The translations under genes were made by a program, and so were the position numbers. Source: Thauera linaloolentis 47Lol = DSM 12138 (GTDB taxonomy: Bacteria > Pseudomonadota > Gammaproteobacteria > Burkholderiales > Rhodocyclaceae). Taken from it: a DNA stretch of 64,000 nt. The DNA is taken from positions 1 to 64,000 of the forward strand of contig NZ_AMXE01000009.1 in the NCBI RefSeq assembly GCF_000310205.1. Reading direction: 5' to 3'. Shown piece by piece: positions 1 to 9,897 of the stretch (within the stretch, counting starts at the first letter, position 1; each line of letters opens with the position of its first letter). The notes under the pieces were generated by a model. That model ran no database searches, was not told the origin of the DNA, and saw nothing but the letters and a program-made list of their open reading frames with translations.

Positions 1-88
1 ACCGGAGATCCAGTAATCTCCAAACCCTTGGACTCGCTAACTCAACATTGGCACGGCTGAAGGGGGCAGGTCAACCAGAAAAACATGC

Positions 89-439
89 TTACCCGCGCGC
101 AGGGATCAGCAGCTCCGCCTCGCCGTCGATCACCACCGTGTCGCCGCAGCTGCACACTGTCGAAAACACCACCCGGCGCTTCTCCACCTTGAGCTCCTTC
201 ACCGTCACCCGCGCCACCACCGTCTGGCCAATCTTCACCGGCGCCTTGAACTTCAGGCTCTGCGACAGATAGATGCACCCCGGGCCAGGCAGCCGCATGC
301 CGAAAACCGCCGAAATCAGACCCGCCGAAAGCATCCCGTGCGCAATCCGCCCCCCAAACATCGTGCTCGCCGCAAATTCCTCGTCAAGATGAACCGGATT
401 CGTGTCACCAGAAACCCGCCCAGCCCTCAGTAGGGGAGA
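89..439 (-). pseudogene. 5'-truncated MaoC/PhaJ-type (R)-enoyl-CoA hydratase remnant
   Basis: Read on the minus strand, the frame carries the hot-dog hydratase signature VSGDTNPVHLDEEFAA, with the catalytic Asp and His, then FGGRIAHGMLSAGLISAVFG and the C-terminal strands to a normal stop. The family hydrates enoyl-CoA to (R)-3-hydroxyacyl-CoA. Full-length members have about 25-30 residues before the VSGD motif. Here an in-frame stop (TGA, 442-440) lies only about eight codons upstream, with no plausible start between. The only ATG (361-359) falls inside the hot helix, after both catalytic residues. Homology seems to break near 425, so this is probably the 3' part of a gene cut by a rearrangement at the edge of the exopolysaccharide block. 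A sequencing frameshift upstream is the alternative. Confidence 0.6.
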
Positions 440-854
440 TCAGACTGCAGGTGTGCGCAGTACTTAAACACTTCATCCTTAGTCTCGTCATGCTTTTGCC
501 CCATCATCCCGCGCAAGCGCGATGCCGGGGACGCTACTGGCCGTAGCAAGCTCCAGTTAGCATCTGCTGGCTGGGTGTTGCGCTGATCGCCCTGCTTGGG
601 AGGCGATCGTCCAGGAGCTGATGCATCGAAATGCCGTGTTAATATAGGCGGTTATGTGAGCGTGAGGTGGGGATGTGAGGTTTTCATGACCATGAAGCTT
701 GGGCGGATTTTGATTCATCACTTGGCGTGGCTGGTGTGATGGGTTTAACGCCTGAATCGGCGTCAGTCGGATAGTCTGTTTGCAACTGCCGACGCCATGG
801 GCGGGCAGCATTCGAGTTAGCTTTGAAGTAGATGGGTTCAGTCTGGGGTAAAAG
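440..854. other. Intergenic stretch without a recognisable gene; imperfect hairpin at 499-530
   Basis: No frame in these 415 bases resembles a known protein. An imperfect hairpin (CCCC..CATC..GATG..GGGG) spans about 499-530 and looks like a degenerate intergenic palindromic repeat. No sigma-54 type GG-N10-GC promoter was found here. A promoter for the following sugar transferase gene presumably lies here but cannot be placed with confidence. Confidence 0.4.
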
Positions 855-2237
855 ATGCTGAAGGTCTTCAGTCACTATCTTCCGTCTCACACACTGCAGC
901 AGGTGCTGTTCGATGCCCTGTTGCTCTTTCTTGTTGTGCTGGTCGCGGTGGTTTTCCTCGCTTCGCCAAGCGTGCCCGATTGGGCGGTGTTCGTGCCGTC
1001 GGCACTTACGTTTGCGCTTTTGATGGTGGGGCTGAACACGGCGATGGGGCTTTATCGTCCTGTGTTGCGTCGTTGCCATCGGCAGGCGTTTGCACGTGTG
1101 GCGCTGTCCCTGCTGGTGAGCATACCCGTTGCATACGGGATCTTTGGTTTGCTGCCTTGGGCGGAGATGGCGCCACACTCCCTGCAGTTGAGTGTCGTGC
1201 TGTTGCTTTCTTCCCTCTTGCTGATGCGCGGCCTTGTGAATCAGCGGCAGGCGTCCAGCCTGTTCTCTCCTCGAGTGCTTATCATTGGCACGGGGCATGA
1301 TGCAGCCCAGGTCTACCGTGATCTGACTCGCCCATTGCAGCGGAGCGTAGAAATCGTCGGCTTCCTGCGCGGCGGTGGAGACGAGAAGCTCGAGGTCGAT
1401 GCGCGGCAGGTCCTTCCTGCGCAGGGATTGCTCGATGCAGTGCAGGCCATGAAGGTCAATGAGGTGATCGTTGCCGTACGGGAGCGGAGGGGCGGCGTTC
1501 TGCCGATCCGTGAGCTGCTAGACTGCAAATTGGCGGGTGTCCGGATCGTCGATCTGTCATCGTTTTTTGAACGGGTTCAGGGGCAAGTCCGGCTTGACTC
1601 CCTCCGGGCGAGTTGGCTGATCTACGGCGACGGATTCCGGCAGGGCCTAGCCCGGACCTTCGTCAAGCGCGTATTCGACATCGTTGTGGCATTGTTGCTG
1701 CTTGTGCTGACATTGCCCATCATGCTCGTGACGATGTTCCTGATCGTGATCGAGGACGGTGCGCCCGTGTTCTATCGGCAAGAGCGGGTCGGGCTTGGTG
1801 GGCGGGTGATTCGTGTGATCAAGTTCCGCAGCATGCGCCGTGATGCGGAGAAGGATGGCAAGCCGCGCTGGGCGACTTCGAACGATGATCGTGTGACCCG
1901 CGTCGGGCGCGTCATTCGCAAGCTGCGCATCGATGAGTTGCCACAGTTGTTCAATGTGCTGCTCGGGGACATGAGCCTCGTCGGGCCGCGGCCGGAACGC
2001 CCCTTCTTCGTCGATCAACTGGCGCGGGAGATTCCTTTCTACAATGTCCGGCACTGCGTCAAGCCGGGTGTGACCGGGTGGGCGCAGGTTCGATACCAGT
2101 ACGGAGCCTCCGTCGATGATGCGATGGAGAAGCTGCAGTATGACCTTTATTACGTCAAGAACCACACCTTGATTCTCGACACCCTCGTCCTTTTCGAGAC
2201 CGTTCGCGTCGTGCTGACCGGTGAGGGTGCGCATTGA
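855..2237 (+). CDS. Membrane sugar transferase of the PEP-CTERM/EpsB type (undecaprenyl-phosphate sugar phosphotransferase)
   Basis: 460 aa. Four to five N-terminal membrane helices (about 15-120) are followed by a Rossmann-like domain (VLIIGTGHDAAQVYRDL, about 137-260), one membrane helix and a C-terminal bacterial sugar transferase domain (about 270-455). That domain has the family blocks VFYRQERVG, IKFRSMRRDAEKDG, RIDELPQLFNVLLGDMSLVG, the following GPRPERP and KPGVTGWAQVRYQYG. Such enzymes move a sugar-1-phosphate from a UDP-sugar to undecaprenyl phosphate at the inner face of the membrane, the first step of exopolysaccharide repeat assembly. The position directly before prsK-prsR-prsT matches the sugar transferase usually linked to the PEP-CTERM system. 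The donor sugar cannot be read from sequence. Start ATG is preceded by GGGGTAAAAG. Confidence 0.93.
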   Translation: MLKVFSHYLPSHTLQQVLFDALLLFLVVLVAVVFLASPSVPDWAVFVPSALTFALLMVGLNTAMGLYRPVLRRCHRQAFARVALSLLVSIPVAYGIFGLLPWAEMAPHSLQLSVVLLLSSLLLMRGLVNQRQASSLFSPRVLIIGTGHDAAQVYRDLTRPLQRSVEIVGFLRGGGDEKLEVDARQVLPAQGLLDAVQAMKVNEVIVAVRERRGGVLPIRELLDCKLAGVRIVDLSSFFERVQGQVRLDSLRASWLIYGDGFRQGLARTFVKRVFDIVVALLLLVLTLPIMLVTMFLIVIEDGAPVFYRQERVGLGGRVIRVIKFRSMRRDAEKDGKPRWATSNDDRVTRVGRVIRKLRIDELPQLFNVLLGDMSLVGPRPERPFFVDQLAREIPFYNVRHCVKPGVTGWAQVRYQYGASVDDAMEKLQYDLYYVKNHTLILDTLVLFETVRVVLTGEGAH

Positions 2238-2312
2238 AATGGGTGCAGCATGCACGGGTCGGCGGTGGTCGGGCCGTGCGGGGTGGTCCTGATCTGACGC
2301 GGGAGGCTTGAC

Positions 2313-4394
2313 GTGCTGGAGCTTGCCTTTTGGGGCTACGGCGTTGCGGCACTGGCCTTCTTTTTATTCGGTCTCTACGTATTTTTCGCATGGCGGGGCG
2401 GGCTTCCGGGGGGAGTCCTGCTCGTGGCCGTCGTATTCTCCTGCCTCTGGGCCGTAACGGAGGCCAGTTCGGTCCGTCTCACGGGCGCGGCCTGGCCAGT
2501 GTTGGGCGTCCTTCTCGACTGCCTGCGCGGTGCGGCATGGTTTGCCTTCTTGGTCGTGCTGATGCGTCCCCTGTGGGGAGGGCGTGTTCGATGGCCGGCC
2601 TATCTTGCCGTCGGCGTGGTCGTCAGCCAGGTGCTTGCACTGGGGTTGGAGCTGTTCCTGCCGATCGACACGCTTCCGATGCGCCCGATGCTGGTCGCCT
2701 GGCTTGCGCATGCCGTGGTTGGCCTCATGTTCGTCGAGCACCTTTATCGGGCGCTGCCCGATGCATCGCGCTGGGGCATCAAGCCGCTCTGCATCGCGCT
2801 GGGGGCCGGTTACATCTTCGAGTTGTATCTTTTTGCCGATGCGGCCCTGTTCAACCGGGTCGATGCCGACGTTCTTTCCGTTCGTGGCGTGGCTCACGCC
2901 CTGCTCATCCCGCTGATTGCCCTCTCCGGAACCCGCAGCCCCGCATGGACATTGCGCATGGCGATGTCGCGCGAGATGGTGTTCCATTCGACGGCGCTTG
3001 CCGTTGCCGGCATTTATCTTCTTGTGATTGCAGCAGTGGCGTACTACGTGCGCTATTTCGGCGGTGGCTGGGGGCGTGCGCTGCAGATGGCCCTGCTCTT
3101 CGCCGGGCTCGTGCTGCTGGGCGCCCTGCTTTTCTCGGGAGCGCAGCGCGCTCGTCTCAAGGTGTTCCTCAGCAAGCACCTTTTTTCGTATCGCTACGAC
3201 TATCGCAACGAATGGCTGCGCTTCACACAGGCGCTCGCATCCGCGGACAAGGGACTGGATCTGGGGCAGTCGGTCGTCAGGGCGCTGTCCGACCTTGTCG
3301 AGAGCCCCGGCGGATTGTTGTGGCTGCGCGACAACTATGGCAAGTTCGCGCCGTATGCCCGCCTGAACCGTCCGCAGATCGACGTGATCGAATCGGCGGA
3401 TTCGGAACTGTGCCGCTTCCTCAGCGAGCGCGAGTGGATCATCAACCTCGAAGAGTACCGGATCCGTCCCCAACCCTACGGCGGCCTGGTCCTGCCGGAT
3501 TGGTTGTCCAGCCTCCCGGACGCATGGCTCGTCATTCCGCTGAAGAGCACTGATTCGCTGCTCGGCTTCGTCGTGCTCTCCGCACCGCGTGCTCCGTTCG
3601 AAGTGAATTGGGAGGTGCTCGACCTGCTCAAGACGGCCCAGCGTCAGGCTGCGGGCTATCTCGAGCGCATGCTCGCGGCGGAGGCGTTGCTCGAGGCGCG
3701 CAAGTTCGATTCGTTCAACCGCATGTCCGCCTTTATCGTGCACGACCTGAAGAACCTCGTGGCGCAGCTTTCGCTGATGCTCAAGAATGCGGAGCGGCAT
3801 GGGCACAAGCCTGAGTTTCAGCAGGACATGCTCGAAACGGTCTCGCACGTGGAAGCAAGGATGCGCGGGCTGATGACTCAACTGCAGGAGAAGCGCCCCA
3901 TCGATCCGCCGCGTGGCGTGGATGTCGCTCAAATCCTGCGTAGCGTATGTGATTCCAAGCGCGTGCAGCTACCCGTGATCCAGTTGCTTGACCCGCTGCC
4001 CGCCCAGACCCTTGTCCGGGCCCATCCGGAGCGGCTCGAAAGAATCGTCGGTCATGTCGTGCAAAATGCACTGGATGCGACGGACGACGATGGTAAGGTG
4101 ACCGCTCGGCTCACCCTGGACGATGACGGCAGGGTGAGGATCGTGATTGCGGATACGGGATGCGGAATGTCGCCCGATTTTCTTCGTGATCGCCTGTCCC
4201 GTCCATTTCAGACGACAAAGGTGAGCGGTATGGGCATCGGTGTGTTCGAGACACGTCAGTATCTGAACGAAATCGGTGGCGACCTCCAGTTCGAGAGCGA
4301 AATCGGCCGGGGAACGTGCGTAACCATCCTGCTTCCGCGCCTGCCGGACGGCCGGCAGTACCTACATGACGGAGCCAGTGAGACTCATGCCTGA
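2313..4394 (+). CDS. prsK: PEP-CTERM system sensor histidine kinase PrsK
   Basis: 693 aa. About ten N-terminal membrane helices (1-285) are followed by a GAF-like region (about 320-450) and a kinase core. The phosphoacceptor block is SAFIVHDLKNLVAQLSLML with His477. The ATPase has the N box HVVQNALDATDD, the G1 box DTGCGMSPDFL and the G2 box GMGIGVFE. The membrane layout plus the HDLKN H-box is characteristic of PrsK, the kinase paired with the sigma-54 activator PrsR in PEP-CTERM/exosortase genomes. The GTG start follows GGGAGG by six bases. The stop overlaps the likely prsR start by 8 nt, which suggests translational coupling. The signal sensed is unknown. Confidence 0.95.
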   Translation: MLELAFWGYGVAALAFFLFGLYVFFAWRGGLPGGVLLVAVVFSCLWAVTEASSVRLTGAAWPVLGVLLDCLRGAAWFAFLVVLMRPLWGGRVRWPAYLAVGVVVSQVLALGLELFLPIDTLPMRPMLVAWLAHAVVGLMFVEHLYRALPDASRWGIKPLCIALGAGYIFELYLFADAALFNRVDADVLSVRGVAHALLIPLIALSGTRSPAWTLRMAMSREMVFHSTALAVAGIYLLVIAAVAYYVRYFGGGWGRALQMALLFAGLVLLGALLFSGAQRARLKVFLSKHLFSYRYDYRNEWLRFTQALASADKGLDLGQSVVRALSDLVESPGGLLWLRDNYGKFAPYARLNRPQIDVIESADSELCRFLSEREWIINLEEYRIRPQPYGGLVLPDWLSSLPDAWLVIPLKSTDSLLGFVVLSAPRAPFEVNWEVLDLLKTAQRQAAGYLERMLAAEALLEARKFDSFNRMSAFIVHDLKNLVAQLSLMLKNAERHGHKPEFQQDMLETVSHVEARMRGLMTQLQEKRPIDPPRGVDVAQILRSVCDSKRVQLPVIQLLDPLPAQTLVRAHPERLERIVGHVVQNALDATDDDGKVTARLTLDDDGRVRIVIADTGCGMSPDFLRDRLSRPFQTTKVSGMGIGVFETRQYLNEIGGDLQFESEIGRGTCVTILLPRLPDGRQYLHDGASETHA

Positions 4395-5751
4395 AAAGCA
4401 GCGAACGCTATTGATCGTCGAAGACGATCCCGCGCTGCAGAAGCAGATGCGTTGGGCCTTCGATGCCTGCGAGACGATTGTTGCCAGCGACAGGGAAGGG
4501 GCAATCGCCCAGTTGCGCCGCCACGAGCCCGCTGTCGTGACGATGGATCTCGGCCTGCCGCCGGCGCCGGACGATGTTACCGAGGGATTTCTGCTGCTGC
4601 GCGAAATCCTTGCGCTGGCACCGGATACGAAAGTGATCGTGCTCACAGGCCAGCACGATCGCGAGAATGCGGTCAAGGCGATCGGGCTGGGCGCATACGA
4701 TTTCTTTGCCAAGCCCTTTGAGCCGGAGCTGCTGTCGCTCACCATCGAGCGGGCTTTCCGCATGCATGATCTGCAGCTCGAGAATGCGCGTCTTTCCGCA
4801 ATGGGAAGCAGCCCCCTGTCCGGTCTGCTGACGCGCGATCCGGGCATGCTCAAGATCTGCCGCACGATCGAGAAGCTTGCGTCGGCATCGGTGACGGTGG
4901 CTCTGCTGGGGGAAAGCGGAACGGGCAAGGAAGTGCTGGCGCGTGGGCTGCATGCGCTGTCCTCGCGTGCAGCGGAACGTTTCGTTGCCATCAATTGCGC
5001 CGCGATTCCCGACACGCTGCTGGAAAGCGAACTCTTCGGCTACGAGAAAGGGGCTTTCACCGGAGCGGTGAAGCAGACGCTGGGGAAGATCGAAACCGCA
5101 AACAAAGGCACGCTGTTCCTCGACGAAATCGGCGATCTTCCCATGCCGCTGCAAGCCAAGTTGCTGCGATTCCTGCAGGAGCGGGTCATCGAGCGGGTCG
5201 GTGGCAGGGACGAGATTCCGGTCGATGTCCGTATCGTATGTGCCACGCATCGCGATCTCAAGGCGCAGATCAAGGCGGGGGCGTTCCGGGAGGATCTTTA
5301 CTACCGCCTTGCCGAAGTGGTCGTCGACATTCCGCCCCTGCGCCAACGGCAGGGCGATGCAGTGCTGCTTTCCCATGCCTTCGTTCAGCGTTATGCGCGC
5401 GAGAATGCCCGCGGCGCGATGGCATTGACCGATGATGCGATCAATGCCGTCGAAGCTCATCCATGGCCTGGAAACGTGCGGGAGCTCGAAAACTGCCTGA
5501 AGCGAGCAGTTATCATGGCGGACGGAAACCGGATCACGGCAGATGATCTGGGTCTGGATGCGGTCGAGGAAGATCTCGAACGGCTCAACCTGCGGCAGGT
5601 GCGGGACGAGGCCGAACGCCAAGCCGTGCTGCGCGTTCTGGCACGTACCAACAACAATATCGCGCGGGCGGCCGAAGTCCTCGGCGTCAGCCGCCCCTCG
5701 CTCTACGACTTGATGAACCGGTTTGGTTTGAAGAAGGAGAACGGATCGTGA
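4387..5751 (+). CDS. prsR: PEP-CTERM system sigma-54 dependent response regulator PrsR
   Basis: 454 aa from the ATG at 4387. Receiver domain (about 5-125) has phosphoacceptor Asp54 in VVTMDLGLPP and Lys in FFAKPFEP. The AAA+ domain (about 140-380) has Walker A GESGTGKEVLARG, GAFTGA at residues 222-227 that contacts sigma-54, and Walker B GTLFLDEIGDL. A Fis-type helix-turn-helix ends the protein (NNNIARAAEVLGVSRPSLYD). These parts define an NtrC-type activator of sigma-54 RNA polymerase, expected to be phosphorylated by PrsK. The likely target in this window is the promoter at 25634-25649. An ATG at 4366 would add seven residues; 4387 was preferred because ATGCCTGA overlaps the prsK stop. It overlaps prsT by 4 nt. 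Confidence 0.95.
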   Translation: MPEKQRTLLIVEDDPALQKQMRWAFDACETIVASDREGAIAQLRRHEPAVVTMDLGLPPAPDDVTEGFLLLREILALAPDTKVIVLTGQHDRENAVKAIGLGAYDFFAKPFEPELLSLTIERAFRMHDLQLENARLSAMGSSPLSGLLTRDPGMLKICRTIEKLASASVTVALLGESGTGKEVLARGLHALSSRAAERFVAINCAAIPDTLLESELFGYEKGAFTGAVKQTLGKIETANKGTLFLDEIGDLPMPLQAKLLRFLQERVIERVGGRDEIPVDVRIVCATHRDLKAQIKAGAFREDLYYRLAEVVVDIPPLRQRQGDAVLLSHAFVQRYARENARGAMALTDDAINAVEAHPWPGNVRELENCLKRAVIMADGNRITADDLGLDAVEEDLERLNLRQVRDEAERQAVLRVLARTNNNIARAAEVLGVSRPSLYDLMNRFGLKKENGS

Positions 5752-8552
5752 ACAGCACCACAAGGGGTAAGCAGGTTTCGGGTTGGAGCGGGCGTTCTCG
5801 GGGGCTTGCCTTGGCCTTGATTTCTGCTGCTTTGTTGAGCGCTTGTGGTGACAGCCCTGAGCAGATGCTTGCCTCGGCAAAGGCCTATTTGTCCAAGAAC
5901 GATTCCAGCGCCGCTGCCATCCAGTTGAAGAATGCCCTGCAGGAAGACGGAAACCTTGCAGAGGCCCGTTTTCTCCTCGGTCGGATCAACCTGGAGCAAG
6001 GCGACGTGCCCGGCGCAGTCAAGGAACTGCAGCGTGCGTTCGAACTCGGGTATGCCAAGACGGAAGTCGTTCCGCTGCTGGCCAGAGCGCGGATTCGTGC
6101 CGGCGAGTTCGATCGCGTGTTGAGCGACTTCGGCAGTCTTGAACTGGATGACCCTGCTGCGCAGGGGACTCTGCTTGGTGCCGTTGCCGATGCCCATTTC
6201 GGCAAGGCAAACGTTTCAGAGTCCATTCGGATCTATCAGCAGGCGCTTGTCTTGCGTGCGGATGATGCGGATGCCGGCATCGGCCTGGCGCGGGCCCGCA
6301 TCTTCAACAACGACCCGGTCGGAGCTGAGGAGGCCGTCAGGGCCGTCATCGCTCACAGCCCCGATAATGGCAATGCGTTTGCGACCTTGTCCGATGCCCT
6401 GCAGGTGCAGGGCAAGCAGGAAGAAGCTCTCAAGGCGCTGGAGGAGGCCTTGCGGCTGCGCCCTGACAATGCTGCATATCATTACACGCTGATATCGCAG
6501 TTGTTCCGCAGCAATCGCTATGATGATGGCGTGGAACGCTTCGAGGCGATGAAGAAGGTGGCGCCGAACCATCCCTCGACGCGCTACCTGCAGGCGTTCA
6601 TCGATGTGCGTGCCGGGCGTCTCACCGAAGCCAGAGACGGACTGATGGGGGTCTTGAAGCAGGCCCCCGACTTCCTGCCTGCCCAGCTCCTGGCCGGAAC
6701 CGTATTGCTTCGGCTCAACGACCAGGCTCAGGGACGCAGCTATCTGAATTCCGTGCTTAGCCGCGCGCCCGGGCAGTTGATGGCCCGTACGCAGCTCATC
6801 GGCTCGCATCTGTCCTCCGGTGAAGCGCCCCGCGCACTTGAGCTGTTGCAGCCGCTTCTCGAAGCGCCGACCAATGATGCACGCATACTCGGCCTTGCGG
6901 GCCAGGTGTTCCTTGCCAACGGTGATTTCGCGAAGGCGGAGGATTTTCTGCAGCGCGCGGCAAAGGCTGCGCCCGAAGACCCCCAGGCCCGGCTGCGGCT
7001 GGGCGCCGCTCGCTTGGCGGGGGGAGACGCCGAAGGGGCATTTGCCGATTTCGAAAGCGCATCGGAGATGGACGACACTGCCATCCAGGCGGACCTCGCG
7101 CTGGTGGCCGCCTATCTGCGTCGGGGCGAGGCCGACAAGGCGCTCGAAGCGCAGGCGCAACTCGAGCGTAAGCAGCCACAGAATCCACTCGTGTATAACC
7201 TGCGTGGCGGTGTGATGCTCGCCAAGCAGGACGTTCCTGCCGCCCGGGCCGCATTCGAAAAGGCCTTGTCGCTCAATCCGGACTTTCTCTCTGCTGCGCT
7301 CAACCTCGCACGCCTCGACATCGGCGAGCGCAAGGTAGAGGAGGCGCTGGCGCGTGTCCGCGCCATTGCCGATCGTAACGAGAAGAACGCCGAGGCGCGT
7401 CTGTCGCTGGCCGAGTTGCAGCTTGCGACGGGCGCCGCATCTGCCGATGTGCTCGCCACGCTCGAACGTGCGGAAGCCGCTGCGCCCGGAACGCTGCCCC
7501 CTGCTTTGGCGATCATTCAGCACCACCTGCGCAACCGCGAGTTTCCGAAAGCCCTCGCCGCCGCCCAGAAACTTGGTTCGGCATATCCGAACGACGTGCG
7601 CGCCGTCGAGGCGCTCGCGCGTGCCCAACTGGCTGCGAGCGACACGCAGCAAGGCATCGCGTCTTTGAACAAGCTCGCCGCGCTTCGCCCGCAGTCTGCT
7701 GCTCCCTTGATCATGCTGGCAGACGTGCATCGGGGGGCGAAGGACAATGCCGCTGCCGAACAGGCTTTACGCAAGGCGCTCGCGCTCCGCCCCGATGCGA
7801 TCGATGTCCAGCAGCGTCTTGCCGGGCTGCTGCTCGAACGTGGCGATAGTGCCGGTGCGCTGAAGATCGCACGGAACGTGCAGCAACAGCATGCCGAGAG
7901 TGCAGCTGGCCATGTGCTGGAGGCGGAGATCGAGGCCGCCGGTAGCCGATGGGCGGAAGCCGTCTCGGCTTATCGCCGCGCCATCGAGCGCAAAGCCGGT
8001 GGCGATGTCGCTGCCCGCCTGCATTCCATGCTGGTGCGTGCGGACCGCAAGGGCGAGGCCGACCGCTTCGCGGCCGACTGGCTGCGTCAGCAGCCCAAGG
8101 ACTTGGCGATGCGTGGATATCTGGCTGAACGCGCGCTGGCTGAGGCGCGCTATGCGGATGCGGCAGATGGTTTCGGCGCGATGAACGAGGCATCGCCCAA
8201 TAATCCTCTCGTGCTCAACAACCTGGCCTGGGCTGCGAACCAGCTCAAGGACCCGAAGGCGCTCGGGTATGCGGAGCAGGCACTGAGCTTCGCGCCCGAC
8301 AACCCCGCGATCCTCGACACGCTTGGTGTGATCCAGATCGAGCGTGGCCAGGCCGACAAGGGCTTGGCCAACATCCAGAGGGCCGTTTCGCTTGCGCCGG
8401 AACTCGCTGAATTGCGATTGAGCCTGGCTCGGTCCTACGCGAAGCTGGAACGCAAGGACGATGCACGCAAAGAACTCGATACGCTGATGCCCAAGCTGCA
8501 GGATGGCACCCCCCTGCACAAGCAGGCGACTGAACTGTTGAAATCGCTTTGA
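5748..8552 (+). CDS. prsT: PEP-CTERM system TPR-repeat lipoprotein PrsT
   Basis: 934 aa. The N-terminus has a lipoprotein signal with lipobox LLSAC just before GDSPEQML, so Cys should be lipidated. The rest is a solenoid of more than 20 tetratricopeptide repeats, for example AEARFLLGRINLEQGDVPGA, LVYNLRGGVMLAKQDVPAAR and PAILDTLGVIQIERGQADKG. The length and position fit PrsT, the large TPR lipoprotein of PEP-CTERM exopolysaccharide loci, thought to act as a periplasmic scaffold for polymer assembly or export. The GTG start overlaps the prsR stop (GTGA) and has AAGGAG upstream, so prsK-prsR-prsT look like one transcript. Confidence 0.94.
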   Translation: MNSTTRGKQVSGWSGRSRGLALALISAALLSACGDSPEQMLASAKAYLSKNDSSAAAIQLKNALQEDGNLAEARFLLGRINLEQGDVPGAVKELQRAFELGYAKTEVVPLLARARIRAGEFDRVLSDFGSLELDDPAAQGTLLGAVADAHFGKANVSESIRIYQQALVLRADDADAGIGLARARIFNNDPVGAEEAVRAVIAHSPDNGNAFATLSDALQVQGKQEEALKALEEALRLRPDNAAYHYTLISQLFRSNRYDDGVERFEAMKKVAPNHPSTRYLQAFIDVRAGRLTEARDGLMGVLKQAPDFLPAQLLAGTVLLRLNDQAQGRSYLNSVLSRAPGQLMARTQLIGSHLSSGEAPRALELLQPLLEAPTNDARILGLAGQVFLANGDFAKAEDFLQRAAKAAPEDPQARLRLGAARLAGGDAEGAFADFESASEMDDTAIQADLALVAAYLRRGEADKALEAQAQLERKQPQNPLVYNLRGGVMLAKQDVPAARAAFEKALSLNPDFLSAALNLARLDIGERKVEEALARVRAIADRNEKNAEARLSLAELQLATGAASADVLATLERAEAAAPGTLPPALAIIQHHLRNREFPKALAAAQKLGSAYPNDVRAVEALARAQLAASDTQQGIASLNKLAALRPQSAAPLIMLADVHRGAKDNAAAEQALRKALALRPDAIDVQQRLAGLLLERGDSAGALKIARNVQQQHAESAAGHVLEAEIEAAGSRWAEAVSAYRRAIERKAGGDVAARLHSMLVRADRKGEADRFAADWLRQQPKDLAMRGYLAERALAEARYADAADGFGAMNEASPNNPLVLNNLAWAANQLKDPKALGYAEQALSFAPDNPAILDTLGVIQIERGQADKGLANIQRAVSLAPELAELRLSLARSYAKLERKDDARKELDTLMPKLQDGTPLHKQATELLKSL

Positions 8553-8588
8553 TGAACACTTGAATACGCAGCAACAAGGAACCCTTTC

Positions 8589-9869
8589 ATGACTACCATC
8601 GCCGTCATCGGGCTGGGCTATGTAGGCCTGCCGCTCGCCGTGGAATTCGGCAAGAAGTACAAGACGCTGGGCTTCGACCTTTCCGCCGAGAAGGTTGCCG
8701 CTTACCGCGATTTCATCGATCCGACCGGTGAGGTCGCCACCGAGGATCTGCGTGCAGCGGTCCATCTGAGTTGCCACACGGATCCTGCCGTGCTGAAGGA
8801 GGCCGATTTCATCGTCGTTGCCGTGCCGACGCCGGTGGATGAGGCCCATCAGCCGGATTTCACGCCACTCGTGAAGTCCTCCGAGACGGTGGGCCGTCAT
8901 CTGAAGCGCGGCGCGATCGTGGTCTATGAATCCACCGTCTACCCGGGCGCGACCGAAGAGGTCTGCATTCCGATCCTCGAGCGTGAGTCCGGCCTCGCAT
9001 GGAAGGAGGGTTTCTTCGTTGGGTATTCGCCCGAGCGCATCAATCCGGGTGACAAGGAGCGAACCGTGACGAAAATCGTCAAGGTCGTGTCCGGAGATAC
9101 CCCGGCAACGCTCGAGACGGTGACGGAAATCTATGGTTCGGTGATTACCGCGGGTGTCTATCCGGCCAGTTCGATCAAGGTCGCCGAGGCAGCGAAGGTC
9201 ATCGAGAACACTCAGCGCGATCTCAACATCGCGCTGATGAACGAGCTTGCCGTCATTTTCCACAGGATTGGCATCGATACCGTCGAAGTGCTCAAGGCGG
9301 CCGGTACCAAATGGAATTTCCTGCCTTTCCGGCCCGGCCTGGTCGGAGGCCATTGCATCGGTGTCGACCCCTACTACCTGACCCACAAGGCCGATATGCT
9401 CGGCTATCACCCGCAAGTCATCCTTGCCGGGCGCCGGATCAACGACGGCATGGGCAAGTACGTCGCCGAACAGACCGTCAAGCAGATGATCGGCGCGGGT
9501 TCCAGCATCAAGGGCGCCGATGTCATCGTGCTCGGCCTGACCTTCAAGGAAAACTGCCCTGACCTGCGCAACAGCAAGGTCATCGACGTCATCCGCGAGC
9601 TGCAGAGCTATGGCTGCACGGTCCATGTCCATGATCCCGTGGCCGAATCTGCCGAGGCCGAGCACGAATACGGCGTCAGGCTCAGCACATGGGAAGCCTT
9701 GCCGAAGGCACAGGCCATCGTTGCCGCCGTTGCGCACCAGGCGTACCTCGACATGCCGCTCGCGGACTTGCTGCAGAAGCTCTCGTCCGGCGGTGTCTTC
9801 AGCGATGTGAAGTCGGCCTACGACCCGGCAGCGCTGGCAGCCGAAGGGGCGACCGTCTGGCGCTTGTAA
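8589..9869 (+). CDS. UDP-sugar 6-dehydrogenase of the TviB/WbpO type
   Basis: 426 aa. The N-terminal NAD-binding fold starts with IAVIGLGYVGLPLAVEFG. The central domain has KVIENTQRDLNIALMNELA. The catalytic cysteine is Cys256 in VGGHCIGVDPYYL. The C-terminal UDP-binding domain has VLGLTFKENCPDLRNSKV. The family performs two NAD-linked oxidations of UDP-GlcNAc or UDP-GalNAc (less often UDP-Glc) to the uronic acid. The match to VI-antigen TviB and WbpO is closer than to Ugd, so an N-acetylhexosaminuronic acid product is favoured but not proven. It lies 36 nt after prsT and supplies precursors for the exopolysaccharide made by this block. Confidence 0.92.
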   Translation: MTTIAVIGLGYVGLPLAVEFGKKYKTLGFDLSAEKVAAYRDFIDPTGEVATEDLRAAVHLSCHTDPAVLKEADFIVVAVPTPVDEAHQPDFTPLVKSSETVGRHLKRGAIVVYESTVYPGATEEVCIPILERESGLAWKEGFFVGYSPERINPGDKERTVTKIVKVVSGDTPATLETVTEIYGSVITAGVYPASSIKVAEAAKVIENTQRDLNIALMNELAVIFHRIGIDTVEVLKAAGTKWNFLPFRPGLVGGHCIGVDPYYLTHKADMLGYHPQVILAGRRINDGMGKYVAEQTVKQMIGAGSSIKGADVIVLGLTFKENCPDLRNSKVIDVIRELQSYGCTVHVHDPVAESAEAEHEYGVRLSTWEALPKAQAIVAAVAHQAYLDMPLADLLQKLSSGGVFSDVKSAYDPAALAAEGATVWRL

Positions 9870-9897
9870 GCGCCGGGGCCGGATTGGCGAGGCAAGG

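Noticed and set aside
539..580. Sigma-54-like strings TGGCCGTAGCAAGC and TGGCTGGGTGTTGC upstream of the sugar transferase
   Set aside because: GG and GC are nine, not ten, bases apart and the -24 box is poor.
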